Part shown: positions 7,273 through 18,161 of the stretch, in pieces
How the letters are laid out: each line of letters begins with the position of its first letter
Position numbering within the stretch: position 1 is the stretch's first letter
From: Marinomonas aquimarina
Lineage (GTDB): Bacteria; Pseudomonadota; Gammaproteobacteria; Pseudomonadales; Marinomonadaceae
Length of the DNA: 64,000 bases
Assembly (NCBI RefSeq): GCF_900089755.1
Contig: NZ_FLOC01000018.1
Coordinates: forward strand, 1 to 64,000
Direction: 5' to 3'
Notes under the pieces: model-generated
The model's input: only the letters and a program-made list of their open reading frames with translations
Databases searched by the model: none
What the model was told of the DNA's origin: nothing
Program-made: the position numbers and the translations under genes

Positions 7273-7611
7273 CTAGTGGTTCTCCTTGGCATGGTTGATC
7301 GTGTACTTGGGGATCTCGACGGTCAGGTCTTCGGTCGCAACGATGGCCTGGCAGCTCAGCCGCGACTGCGCCTCCAGTCCCCAGGCCCGGTCGAGCAGAT
7401 CGTCCTCGCATTCCTCGACTTCGTTTAGAGAATCGAACCCCTTGCGCACGATGCAGTGACAGGTCGTGCAGGCACAGCTCATGTCGCAGGCATGCTCGAT
7501 CTCGATGCCGTTGTCCAGCAGGGCCTCGCAGATCGAAGTGCCTGCTGGCACGTTCAGTTCGGCTCCCTCAGGCGCCAGTTCAGGATGGGGCAAGACGGTG
7601 ATTTTGGGCAT
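7273..7611 (-). CDS. [2Fe-2S] ferredoxin, Isc type
   Basis: 112 residues of an adrenodoxin/IscFdx-like ferredoxin. Cluster ligands sit in CDMSCACTTCHC (C-x5-C-x2-C) with a fourth Cys in RLSCQAI. AGGAG precedes the start. It lies 15 bases after cueR and 30 bases beyond that from the copA-cueR junction, so it should be co-transcribed with the copper genes. Cu(I) damages exposed Fe-S clusters, so a spare cluster-assembly ferredoxin is a sensible companion; that role is inference. Confidence 0.9.
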   Translation of the reverse strand: MPKITVLPHPELAPEGAELNVPAGTSICEALLDNGIEIEHACDMSCACTTCHCIVRKGFDSLNEVEECEDDLLDRAWGLEAQSRLSCQAIVATEDLTVEIPKYTINHAKENH

Positions 7612-7626
7612 ATCTCTCCTGGCTGC

Positions 7627-8106
7627 TCAGTGCGCACACGGCTTTTTTCCTGCTGCGTTGGCTCGCGCGCGGCGCGGCACTGCGCCAGTGCGCGCTTCGG
7701 GCTTGTTGTCACTGATATCGGGCTGCTCCAGCGTGTGCAGGATCGGGCAGTCGGGCCGTTCGTCGCCGGCGCAACACCGGATCAGCGCCTTGAGCGTCGC
7801 GGCCATCTCCAGCATGCTCTCGATGCGCCGGTCCAACTCGTCGATGTGTTGCTGGGCCAGACGCTTTACATCAGCACTCTGGCGCGACTTGTCATTCCAC
7901 AGTCCCAGCAAGTCCGTGATCTCGGCCACCGAGAAGCCGAGGTCGCGCGAACGCCGGATGAAATGCAACCGGTGAACGTCGTCCTGGGTATAGGCGCGGT
8001 AGCCCGAATCGGTGCGGTCAGCCGGAGGGATCAGACCGATTTGCTCGTAGTAGCGGATCATTTTGGCCGAGACCTTCGAGGCCTTGGATGCTTCACCGAT
8101 GTTCAT
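7627..8106 (-). CDS. cueR: CueR-type copper-responsive MerR regulator
   Basis: 159-residue MerR protein with an N-terminal helix-turn-helix (MNIGEASKASKVSAKMIRYY), a dimerisation helix and the Cu(I)-binding loop Cys112-x7-Cys120 (CCAGDERPDCPI). Ser77 replaces the Cys found in divalent-metal sensors, as in E. coli CueR. AAGGAGG precedes the start. It sits between copA and the ferredoxin gene. Likely targets are the three 19-bp-spacer boxes at 5983, 10654 and 40810. The C-terminal tail after residue 125 is longer than in E. coli CueR and basic. Confidence 0.93.
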   Translation of the reverse strand: MNIGEASKASKVSAKMIRYYEQIGLIPPADRTDSGYRAYTQDDVHRLHFIRRSRDLGFSVAEITDLLGLWNDKSRQSADVKRLAQQHIDELDRRIESMLEMAATLKALIRCCAGDERPDCPILHTLEQPDISDNKPEARTGAVPRRARANAAGKKPCAH

Positions 8107-8121
8107 GGTGTTCCTCCTTTC

Positions 8122-10617
<2,496 letters not shown>

Positions 10618-10653
10618 GGTGTGCTTCCCATAGTTGAAATTCGACATGGAGGG

Positions 10654-10684
10654 AGCTTAGGGTTTACCATCGTGGGAAGGTCAA
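10654..10684 (-). promoter_or_regulatory. CueR-type promoter of copA
   Basis: On the minus strand TTGACC (10684-10679), a 19-bp spacer beginning TTCCCACGATGG, and TAAGCT (10659-10654). The long spacer and ACCTTCC half-site match E. coli copA. Confidence 0.85.
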
Positions 10685-10852
10685 GCGCTTTTTCGGATGC
10701 TGTCAGGTTTCAGAAATGACCCGGTGCACGGGGAACGGAGGCCTTGCCTGCCAGGCTCGCACTGGTTCTTTGCTGCGCGCGCCTAAGCGGCCGCTGCCTT
10801 GTTAATTCTGAAGGGCGAAAACAGCCATTCGAGGTTAGGAAATATTTTAAAA

Positions 10853-11209
10853 ATGAATACAAGTAAGCCATTCAGTACCCCACCGAAGGGTCCCAGCGCC
10901 GATTTGGAATCGCTGTCACAGAATGACGTGACCATCTTGGCTGAGACATTCCGCCTCCTGGGTGACCCGTCCCGGCTGAGAATCATGCTGTGCTGCATGA
11001 AAGGCTCTTCCTCGGTCGGGGACATCGCTGAAACCCTCGAACTCTCGCAGTCGCTGGTGAGCCACCACCTGCGGCTGCTGCGCGGTGCTCGCCTGGTCAA
11101 GGGCGTGCGCCAAGCCAAACAGATCTTCTATGAGGTGGCGGACAAGCACGTGAACCAGGTGCTGCTGGATATGGCCACCCACATCGCGGAAGACCACAAC
11201 GACGAGTAA
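10853..11209 (+). CDS. ArsR/SmtB-family zinc-site repressor (paralogue 1)
   Basis: 118-residue winged-helix repressor (LGDPSRLRIMLCCMKG, then LSQSLVSHHLRLLRGARLV). No CVC arsenic site. The alpha-5 metal site Asp97-x-His99-x10-His110-x2-Glu113 is complete, matching SmtB/CzrA sensors of Zn(II), Co(II) or Ni(II). Start at 10853 places the conserved domain normally. It is about 70% identical to the ArsR at 22550-22927, and both may share the TGAA-N6-TTCA operators in the cargo. No such operator is seen directly before this gene. Confidence 0.92.
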   Translation: MNTSKPFSTPPKGPSADLESLSQNDVTILAETFRLLGDPSRLRIMLCCMKGSSSVGDIAETLELSQSLVSHHLRLLRGARLVKGVRQAKQIFYEVADKHVNQVLLDMATHIAEDHNDE

Positions 11210-11318
11210 CTGTTGGGCATAGCATGCCGTTGCGGCGTGGCCTACGTTCCATGGCGATATGCGCCCCACCGCCCGCAGCTGCGTTCGGTGAGGTGGTTTG
11301 GATGCCGCTTCCGATCAA

Positions 11319-12746
11319 TCAGAAGTTGAGCGCGCGCTTGTCCACGGCCAGCGAGGCCTCTTTGAACGTCTCGGAGAGGGTCGGATGGGCAAAGCAGATG
11401 CGGGCGATGTCTTCGCTGCTGGCCTTGAACGCCATGGCGATCACGGCCTCGGCCACCAGTTCACTGGCCTGCGGGCCGACCACATGCACGCCGAGTATCT
11501 CATCAGTGGCAGGATCGGCGATCACCTTGACGAGGCCCGGCGTGTCGCCCAGCGCACGCGCGCGGCCATTGGCCATGAACGGGAAGGAACCGATTCGATA
11601 GGCGGTGCCCTGCTCTTTGAGCTGCTGCTCGGTGCGGCCTACCCAGGCAATCTCTGGGCTGGTGTAGATGACGTTGGGGATCGTATTGAAATCGACGTGA
11701 CCGTGCTGGCCGGCAATGCGCTCGGCCACTGCGACACCTTCCTCTTCCGCCTTGTGCGCCAACATCGGGCCACGCACCACGTCACCGATGGCCCAGATGC
11801 CGGGCACACTGGTGCGGCATTCATCGTCCACCAGCACGGCGCCGCGCTCATCCAGTTGGAGTCCCACGGCGGCCGGATTCAGGCCTTCGGTGTTGGGCAC
11901 ACGGCCGATAGCCACGATCACTTTGTCTGCCTGCAAGGACTGCGTCTGGCCCTGGCTGTCGGTGTAGTGAATAGTCACGCCAGCCTCGGTTGCATTGACT
12001 TCGCGAACCTTCGCACCTAGTTCGATCTTCAGGCCTTGCTTGTCGAACGCCTTCTTCGCCTCCTTGGCGATGGCTTGGTCGACGATTGGCAGGAAGCTGG
12101 GCAAGCCTTCGAGGATCGTGACATCCGCCCCCAGGCGGCGCCAAACGGAGCCCAGCTCCAGGCCGATCACGCCGGCACCGATGACGGCCAACCGATCGGG
12201 CACGGCCGCGATGTCCAGCGCGCCGTCGTTGGAGAGCACGACCCGCTCATCGAACGGTAGGTTGGGGAGTGGCCGCACGTTGGAGCCTGTGGCAACGATG
12301 ATCTGCTTGCCCACCAAGGTAACAGCCTCATCGGCGGCGACGCTCACCTCGAAGCCACCATCGACAGTCCTGGTGAAAGACGCCAGGCCGTTGAAAAACT
12401 GGACCTTGTTTTTGCGGAACAGATAAAGGATGCCTTCGTTGCTGGACTTCACGACCTGATTCTTACGTTCCAACATCGTGGTCACATCCATGCGCAGATC
12501 ACCCGTGGAGATGCCGTGCGTGCCAAAGTGGTGCTTGGCTTGTTCAAAGTTCTCTGACGACTGCAGTAGCGCTTTCGAAGGGATACAACCGATGTTGTTG
12601 CAGGTGCCGCCAGGTGCTGGCTTTCCGTCCTTGTTCTTCCAGGCATCTACACAAGCGACCTTCATGCCTAATTGGGCAGCGCGAATGGCCGCGATGTATC
12701 CGCCTGGGCCGGCACCGATAACAATGACGTCGAAATGCATTTCCAT
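11319..12746 (-). CDS. lpd: dihydrolipoyl dehydrogenase (E3)
   Basis: 475-residue FAD disulfide oxidoreductase. It has an FAD-binding GAGPGGY motif at residues 11-17, redox Cys49 and Cys54 in GGTCNNIGCIPSKA, an NAD-binding GAGVIGLELG and the C-terminal HPTLSE catalytic pair. Length and motifs are those of true lipoamide dehydrogenases rather than mercuric reductases. It has no partner E1/E2 genes nearby. It lies downstream of the RND operon in the same direction, about 105 bp after the His-rich protein gene. Its role in a metal island is unclear; lipoyl and thiol repair after metal stress is a guess. Confidence 0.93.
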   Translation of the reverse strand: MEMHFDVIVIGAGPGGYIAAIRAAQLGMKVACVDAWKNKDGKPAPGGTCNNIGCIPSKALLQSSENFEQAKHHFGTHGISTGDLRMDVTTMLERKNQVVKSSNEGILYLFRKNKVQFFNGLASFTRTVDGGFEVSVAADEAVTLVGKQIIVATGSNVRPLPNLPFDERVVLSNDGALDIAAVPDRLAVIGAGVIGLELGSVWRRLGADVTILEGLPSFLPIVDQAIAKEAKKAFDKQGLKIELGAKVREVNATEAGVTIHYTDSQGQTQSLQADKVIVAIGRVPNTEGLNPAAVGLQLDERGAVLVDDECRTSVPGIWAIGDVVRGPMLAHKAEEEGVAVAERIAGQHGHVDFNTIPNVIYTSPEIAWVGRTEQQLKEQGTAYRIGSFPFMANGRARALGDTPGLVKVIADPATDEILGVHVVGPQASELVAEAVIAMAFKASSEDIARICFAHPTLSETFKEASLAVDKRALNF

Positions 12747-12851
12747 GATTTACATCTCCAAAGTTTTTGAGGAAATAGTGAGCGCCTATGTCGCGCCTTT
12801 TGTCAGGTGGTCGCCAGATTACAGCTCGTTCCCTGACGATCACGTTGAACA

Positions 12852-13250
12852 CTACGGCAGAACGAACCGGGCGCTCGCGGTATTGCCCCCACGTTCGACT
12901 TGGACGACGGCCTTCGTGCCCTTGGCTGCGGCGAAGGTCCCGCTGCCTTCGAGGCGGCTTCCGTCCGCGGCAGGCGTGAGTTGCACCTCCTGCTTTTGTG
13001 AGCCGGTCAACAGTGTGAGCTTGGCTTTGGTGTTGCTTACATTGACCTGCTTGCCGTGGTCGCGCAGGTAGAGTTGCGCTGCTGCGGGCTGAACGACCAA
13101 CTCGTAGTCCACGTCCCGGACTTCGGTCACGACGCCACCATGCAGCGGCTTGTGGTCATGCGCGTGGTCATGGTCGCCTGCGGCGAAGGCGGTGACGGAT
13201 GCCAGGGCGAGGGCGGTGCCGGCCGTGAGGGAACGAAATCGAACAGACAT
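12852..13250 (-). CDS. periplasmic His-rich protein of the RND operon
   Basis: 132 residues with a signal peptide (MSVRFRSLTAGTALALASVT, cleavage after AFA) followed by HDHAHDHKPLHGG, a likely metal-binding tract. The rest is a small beta-rich domain without a family I can name. Start at 13250 has AGGAGC 6 bases upstream. It follows the RND pump by about 50 bases in the same operon, so a periplasmic metal-binding accessory role is likely. It resembles the His-rich N terminus of the protein at 17576-18127. Confidence 0.75.
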   Translation of the reverse strand: MSVRFRSLTAGTALALASVTAFAAGDHDHAHDHKPLHGGVVTEVRDVDYELVVQPAAAQLYLRDHGKQVNVSNTKAKLTLLTGSQKQEVQLTPAADGSRLEGSGTFAAAKGTKAVVQVERGGNTASARFVLP

Positions 13251-13303
13251 GAAAGCTCCTATAGGGTTACGGTGGTTGAAATCGGGTGACAGAAGGCGTT
13301 GCA

Positions 13304-16300
13304 TCAGAATGCCTCCGCGTCGCGGTCGTCCAGCAGGCGTTCGGCAGGCTTGCGGCCGAACAGCCAGAACATGGCGGGTGTAAGGAAGGTGTCTAGCAGC
13401 GTGGAGCTGACCAGCCCCGAGAAGATCACCACCGCGACGGGGTGCAGGATCTCAGTACCGGGTCGGGACGCCTCGAACAGCAGCGGGGCCAGCGCGAAGG
13501 CCGTGACCAGCGCGGTCATCAGAACCGGGGAAAGCCGTTCGAGCGAGCCACGCACGATCATCTTCTGGTCGAAGTCCTCGCCCTCCATGCGCATGAGGTT
13601 GAGGTAGTGGCTCACCTTCAGGATGCCGTTGCGCACAGAAATACCCGCGAGCGTGATGAAGCCGACCAGGGCGGCCACGGACAACGGCTGGCCAGACAGC
13701 CACAGCCCCAACACGGCGCCGACCAGGGCCAATGGAATGTTCACCATGATGAGCGCTGATAGGACGACCGACTTGTAGCGCGTGTACAACACCACGAACA
13801 TGAGCGTCAGGGAGACGATGGACAGCAGGCCCACCAGTCGCGAGGCTTCCTCTTGTGCCTGGAACTGGCCGCCCAGCGTGATGAAGTAGCCTTCGGGCAA
13901 GCGCACTTCTTGGACGACGCTGCGTATGTCGGCCACTACTTCGGACAGCGGCCGTCCCTGAGCGTTGGCCGACAAAACTATGCGTCGACGGCCATCGTCG
14001 CGGCTGACCTGGTTGGGGCCGTCGCTGTCTTCGATGGTGGCAAGGCGCGACAACGGGACCCGACCCATGGGCGTGTCGATGAGGATGCGGCTCAAGCCCT
14101 CAATCGACCGCGCCTGCTCGGGCAGGCGAACCACCAGCGCGAAGCGGCGGTTGCCCTCGATGACCTCGGTGATCTTTTCGCCTTCGACCAGGCTTTGCAG
14201 CGTGGACAGAATTTGCGGTGCGGCCACGCCGTAGCGTCCCGCCGCCGCATAATCCACGCGGATTTTGATCTGCGGCGCTAGGACCTGCTTTTCGATCTCC
14301 AGGTCAGCAAGCCCCGGAATTCCGGCCAGCTTGGCGCGCAGCAGATCCGCCTGCCCGCGCAGGACGTCCAGGTCCTCGCCGAACACCTTGATGGCGATCT
14401 GCGAGCGCACCCCCGACAACATGTGGTCGATGCGGTGCGAGATCGGCTGGCCAATGCCGATGGAGCCGGGCAAGTGAGCCAGACGCGAACGGATGTCGGC
14501 GGTGATCTCCTCCATGGAGCGCTTTAGCTCCGAGGCGGGCAGCAGGCCCACGTCCAGCTCGCTGACATGCACGCCTTCGGCATGCTCGTCCAGCTCGGCC
14601 CGTCCGCTGCGCCGGCCCACGTGCTGCACCTCTGGCACCTGCGCGACCAGCAGCTCGGCTTGCTGGGCAAGCGCCGAAGATTCGGCCAGCGTCACACCGG
14701 GATTCAGGCGCAGGCCCACCAGCAACGTTCCTTCATTGAACGGGGGCAGGAACGTGGTCGGGAAGAATGGCACCGCGGCGACAGCCAGTGTGACAGCCAC
14801 AGCGGCCATGCCAAGGGCGGCACGCGGCCGCTGCAAGACCCGCTGCAGGCCGCCCTGATAGCGCGTCTTCAACCAGGCTAGAAGCCGAGTGTCGCCATGG
14901 TCCAGCGTCCTCATCTTGGGCAGCAGGTAGTACGAAAGCACCGGAGTGACCGTCACAGAGACCAGCAGCGAGGCCAGCGTGGAGACGATGAAGGCGATGC
15001 CCAGCGGCACGAACAAGCGCCCCTCCATCCCCGGCAGCGCGAACAGGGGCAGGAACACCAGCACAATGATCATCGTGGCGTAGAGAATCGCCGAGCGAAC
15101 CTCCATCGAGGCCCTGGCAACGATGACCAGGGGCGTCAGCCGGTTCTCAGGGTGGCGGGTGCGGTCCTCCTTGAGCCGCCGCATGATGTTCTCCACATCG
15201 ACCACAGCATCGTCCACGAGACCGCCGATGGCGATCGCCAGCCCACCGAGCGTCATGGTGTTGATTGATAGGCCGAAATAGTGGAACACCAGCCCGGTCA
15301 CGAAGATCGAGGCAGGAATCGCGGTCAACGCGATCACCAGGGGGCGCAAAGTGCCCAGGAAGAAGAACAGGATCACCGCCACGAAGACCGATGCGCCGAT
15401 GAGCTTGCCTTGCAGCGTGCTGATGGACGCCTCGATGAAGTTGGCTTGTCGGAAGGTCACCTGTGGCTCGGCCATGCCAGCCGGCAGTGAGCCCTTCATG
15501 TCCGCCAACGCTGACTCGATCGAGCGGGTCAGTGCAATCGTATCGGCCGTGGGCTGCTTTTGGATGCCCAGGATCACGGCTGGCAGGCCCTCGAAGCCCG
15601 CATCGCCGCGCTTGATGGCTGGCGCAAACTGAACATCGGCGACCTGGTGGAGCAGGATGGGTTGGCCCGCACGCACCGCGAGAGGCAGGTTACGCAGGTC
15701 GTCGAGTCGGGACGTGCGGCCCAGGTTGCGGATCAGGTACTCGCGGCCATTGATCTCCAGGAAGCCGCCGGAAGTGTTCGCGGAGAAGCCCTTGAGAGCC
15801 GCATCCAGATCGGACGCAGTCACGCCCAGCTCTGACATTCGCGTGGTGTTGGGCTGGACCTGGAACTGACGGACCTCGCCTCCGATCGGGATGACTTGGG
15901 CAACACCAGGTATGGCCATCAGCCGGGGGCGTAGCACCCAGTCCGCGTACTCGCGAGTGTCCATGGCCGACAGCGGCGGGGCTGCGTTCTTCTGCCCTGA
16001 GGGCTTGGCACCGATGGGGATTGCAATCTGCATGATCTCGCCCATCACTGAGCTGATTGGCCCCATAGTGGGCGTCACGCCCGGGGCTAGCCCTTCCTCC
16101 ATGGACGTCAGGCGTTCGGAGACCATCTGGCGCGCCCGGAAGATGTCGGTCTTCCAGTCAAATGTCACGTAGATGAAGGAAAGCCCGGCGCTGGAGACCG
16201 AGCGCACGCTTTCGACGCTGGGCAGGCCGTTCATGGCCGTTTCGAGCGGGAACGTGATGAGTTGCTCGACTTCTTCGGCAGCCATGCCGCCAGCCTCCGT

Positions 16301-16450
16301 CATGAGAGTGACGGTCGGCTTGTTGAGATCGGGAAAGACATCTACCGGCGTGCGCGTCAGGGTGAACGCGCCATACGCCATCAGCACCAGCGCCCCGATG
16401 ATGACCAGGAGCCGGTTTCGTAAGCTATTTTCGAGAAGCCACTTGAACAT
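13304..16450 (-). CDS. HME-RND metal efflux pump (CzcA/CusA-like)
   Basis: 1048-residue inner-membrane resistance-nodulation-division pump. It opens with the amphipathic MFKWLLENSLRNRLLVI and has two large periplasmic loops and twelve expected membrane helices. Helix 4 carries GGLAIAIGGLVDDAVVDVEN, where classical CzcA has DFGxxVDGAVVxVEN, so it belongs to a divergent HME subgroup and the metal is not certain. It follows the adaptor gene by 13 bases. With the adaptor and outer-membrane gene it should form a tripartite cation exporter driven by protons. Confidence 0.92.
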   Translation of the reverse strand: MFKWLLENSLRNRLLVIIGALVLMAYGAFTLTRTPVDVFPDLNKPTVTLMTEAGGMAAEEVEQLITFPLETAMNGLPSVESVRSVSSAGLSFIYVTFDWKTDIFRARQMVSERLTSMEEGLAPGVTPTMGPISSVMGEIMQIAIPIGAKPSGQKNAAPPLSAMDTREYADWVLRPRLMAIPGVAQVIPIGGEVRQFQVQPNTTRMSELGVTASDLDAALKGFSANTSGGFLEINGREYLIRNLGRTSRLDDLRNLPLAVRAGQPILLHQVADVQFAPAIKRGDAGFEGLPAVILGIQKQPTADTIALTRSIESALADMKGSLPAGMAEPQVTFRQANFIEASISTLQGKLIGASVFVAVILFFFLGTLRPLVIALTAIPASIFVTGLVFHYFGLSINTMTLGGLAIAIGGLVDDAVVDVENIMRRLKEDRTRHPENRLTPLVIVARASMEVRSAILYATMIIVLVFLPLFALPGMEGRLFVPLGIAFIVSTLASLLVSVTVTPVLSYYLLPKMRTLDHGDTRLLAWLKTRYQGGLQRVLQRPRAALGMAAVAVTLAVAAVPFFPTTFLPPFNEGTLLVGLRLNPGVTLAESSALAQQAELLVAQVPEVQHVGRRSGRAELDEHAEGVHVSELDVGLLPASELKRSMEEITADIRSRLAHLPGSIGIGQPISHRIDHMLSGVRSQIAIKVFGEDLDVLRGQADLLRAKLAGIPGLADLEIEKQVLAPQIKIRVDYAAAGRYGVAAPQILSTLQSLVEGEKITEVIEGNRRFALVVRLPEQARSIEGLSRILIDTPMGRVPLSRLATIEDSDGPNQVSRDDGRRRIVLSANAQGRPLSEVVADIRSVVQEVRLPEGYFITLGGQFQAQEEASRLVGLLSIVSLTLMFVVLYTRYKSVVLSALIMVNIPLALVGAVLGLWLSGQPLSVAALVGFITLAGISVRNGILKVSHYLNLMRMEGEDFDQKMIVRGSLERLSPVLMTALVTAFALAPLLFEASRPGTEILHPVAVVIFSGLVSSTLLDTFLTPAMFWLFGRKPAERLLDDRDAEAF

Positions 16451-16463
16451 GGAATGGTGCCCC

Positions 16464-17579
16464 TCAACGAACTTGATTGATCAGGGACGCGCCCTCGACA
16501 ACCACGCGGTCGCCGTCCGCCAGGCCCGAAGTGACAGCGATGGATGCACCATCCAAAGGAGTGATGTTCACGACACGCGGCTCGAAGCGCTCGGCCTGGT
16601 CTTTGACCCAGACGATGTTCTGGTTGGCAGGGTTCTTCATCAGCGCACCGGAAGGCACGCGGTAGCCAGGTACCGTCGTCGCCTCTTGCACGAAGACCAC
16701 CACCGGCATACCGACCGCCAAGCGCGAGAGGCTTTCGCTGGTGCCCTTGAACAGCATGGGCAGGGCCTGCTCGCGCAGGCTGCTGGCGGCACCGACGAAG
16801 CTCAGCGGCACCTTCTGACCGCCTACTGCGAGTGCAGCACCGGCCAGGTTCTGTGCCATTGCCGGATCGTAGGCAAGCGCCTCGATGCGCAGTTGGGTCG
16901 GATCGACCACCTCAAACACCAGTTCGCGCGCATCCACGACCTGCCCGGCAACTGCGGGGCTGGATGCGATGACGCCGCTGACTGGGGCCTTCAGTACGTC
17001 CCTGCCGGCGAGGCCCCCGCTCAAGGCGCGGGCGCGTTCGGTCAGGCTGTTCACTTCGCTTTCGGCTGCTTCGATCTCCTTGCGGGGCACGGTCTCCGAC
17101 AGCTCGCGCAGCCGGGCCAAGCGCTTCTGCGCGAGCGCTTGGCCCGCACGCAGCTCGGCAACCTGGGCCATCTGGCCTGAGCGCTCCAGCACACCGCTGG
17201 CCGGTTCGATGTAAGCCAGCACCTGGCCCTTGCGCACGGATTGGCCGATCTGCGGCAGACCATCCGGCCCGGGCACCAGCCGGCCCATTACCATTGCCTG
17301 GACCTTGCCGCCTGTCGTCGGGTCCATGATTACTTTGCCAGCCAGTTCATGGCTGCGGGCCAAGGGCTCCTGCTTGATCAGCTGGGTGCGTACACCGATC
17401 TGACGTTGCGACGGTTTCGGAAGAAACACGCTGCCATCAGGCTGGCGCTGGGGGCCATTGGAAGACGCAGCCGGCGCTTCGTCGCCGTGGTCATGGCCGT
17501 CGTGAGCGAACGCGGGAGCAGCCAGAGCCAATGCAGCCGCCATGGCCGTCGTCATTAGGAAACGGAAGTTGCGCTTCAT
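16464..17579 (-). CDS. RND periplasmic adaptor (CzcB/CusB-like)
   Basis: 371-residue membrane fusion protein. A signal peptide ends in LAAPAFA, followed by a His-rich HDGHDHGDE segment, then barrel-sandwich and helical hairpin regions and a C-terminal beta domain. The start at 17579 overlaps the stop of the upstream gene as ATGA and is preceded by GAGGTG, so translation is coupled. It links the inner-membrane pump to the outer-membrane channel. The N-terminal His cluster suggests Zn, Co, Cd or Ni rather than only Cu(I). Confidence 0.92.
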   Translation of the reverse strand: MKRNFRFLMTTAMAAALALAAPAFAHDGHDHGDEAPAASSNGPQRQPDGSVFLPKPSQRQIGVRTQLIKQEPLARSHELAGKVIMDPTTGGKVQAMVMGRLVPGPDGLPQIGQSVRKGQVLAYIEPASGVLERSGQMAQVAELRAGQALAQKRLARLRELSETVPRKEIEAAESEVNSLTERARALSGGLAGRDVLKAPVSGVIASSPAVAGQVVDARELVFEVVDPTQLRIEALAYDPAMAQNLAGAALAVGGQKVPLSFVGAASSLREQALPMLFKGTSESLSRLAVGMPVVVFVQEATTVPGYRVPSGALMKNPANQNIVWVKDQAERFEPRVVNITPLDGASIAVTSGLADGDRVVVEGASLINQVR

Positions 17580-18127
17580 GCTGCACCTCGCAGTGCACCG
17601 TTGGTGCGTGTACGTCTGCGCAGCGCCCACGCTAGGACACCGACGCCGAGGACTGCGGCACCGCCACCTAGTACGACCACACGGCCGGATGCGACGGCAT
17701 GCTCGTGTTCGGCGTCTTCGCTATGAACATCGAGAACGCCCGTCAACAGGTCCGATTGGCCCTGCGCAGTAATAGTGGCCATGATTGAGGTCTCGCCATC
17801 GGATAGCGGCTCAGTCAGATCGGCCTCGAACTCTCCAACCCCGTGTGAGCTGACCTTTACCTGTTGACCACCCAGCTCGAGGGTCAGCTCGCCATCGGTC
17901 ACCGGCCGGTTGTCGGCAGCATGGTCGAGGTAGAGTGTGAGACGCTGGCCGTTCAGCACACCCACCAGTTCGAAGTCATCGGAAACTGCGGCAAAGCGCG
18001 GAAGCGCGGCCGCTGCGGGGGCAGGAGCGGCTTCGCCATGGTCATGGCCGTCGCCGGCCCACGTTGCGCTACTGCCAAGCAGGAGGCTGGACAAGGCAGC
18101 TGCACGCCAGAAAGAGGATTGCGACAT
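17576..18127 (-). CDS. His-rich membrane-anchored periplasmic protein in the RND operon
   Basis: 183 residues: signal peptide (SQSSFWRAAALSSLLLGSSA), a GDGHDHGEA metal-binding tract, a beta-rich domain, an HSEDAEHEHAV segment, one transmembrane helix (VVVLGGGAAVLGVGVLAWAL) and a basic cytoplasmic tail. The layout suggests a periplasmic metal sensor or chaperone tethered to the inner membrane. It lies between the outer-membrane channel and adaptor genes, and overlaps the adaptor start by four bases. I do not recognise a named family. Confidence 0.75.
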   Translation of the reverse strand: MSQSSFWRAAALSSLLLGSSATWAGDGHDHGEAAPAPAAAALPRFAAVSDDFELVGVLNGQRLTLYLDHAADNRPVTDGELTLELGGQQVKVSSHGVGEFEADLTEPLSDGETSIMATITAQGQSDLLTGVLDVHSEDAEHEHAVASGRVVVLGGGAAVLGVGVLAWALRRRTRTNGALRGAA

Positions 18128-18161
18128 TTCTAAGGTTCCAGGATGGTTGAGCGCGCGCCGA

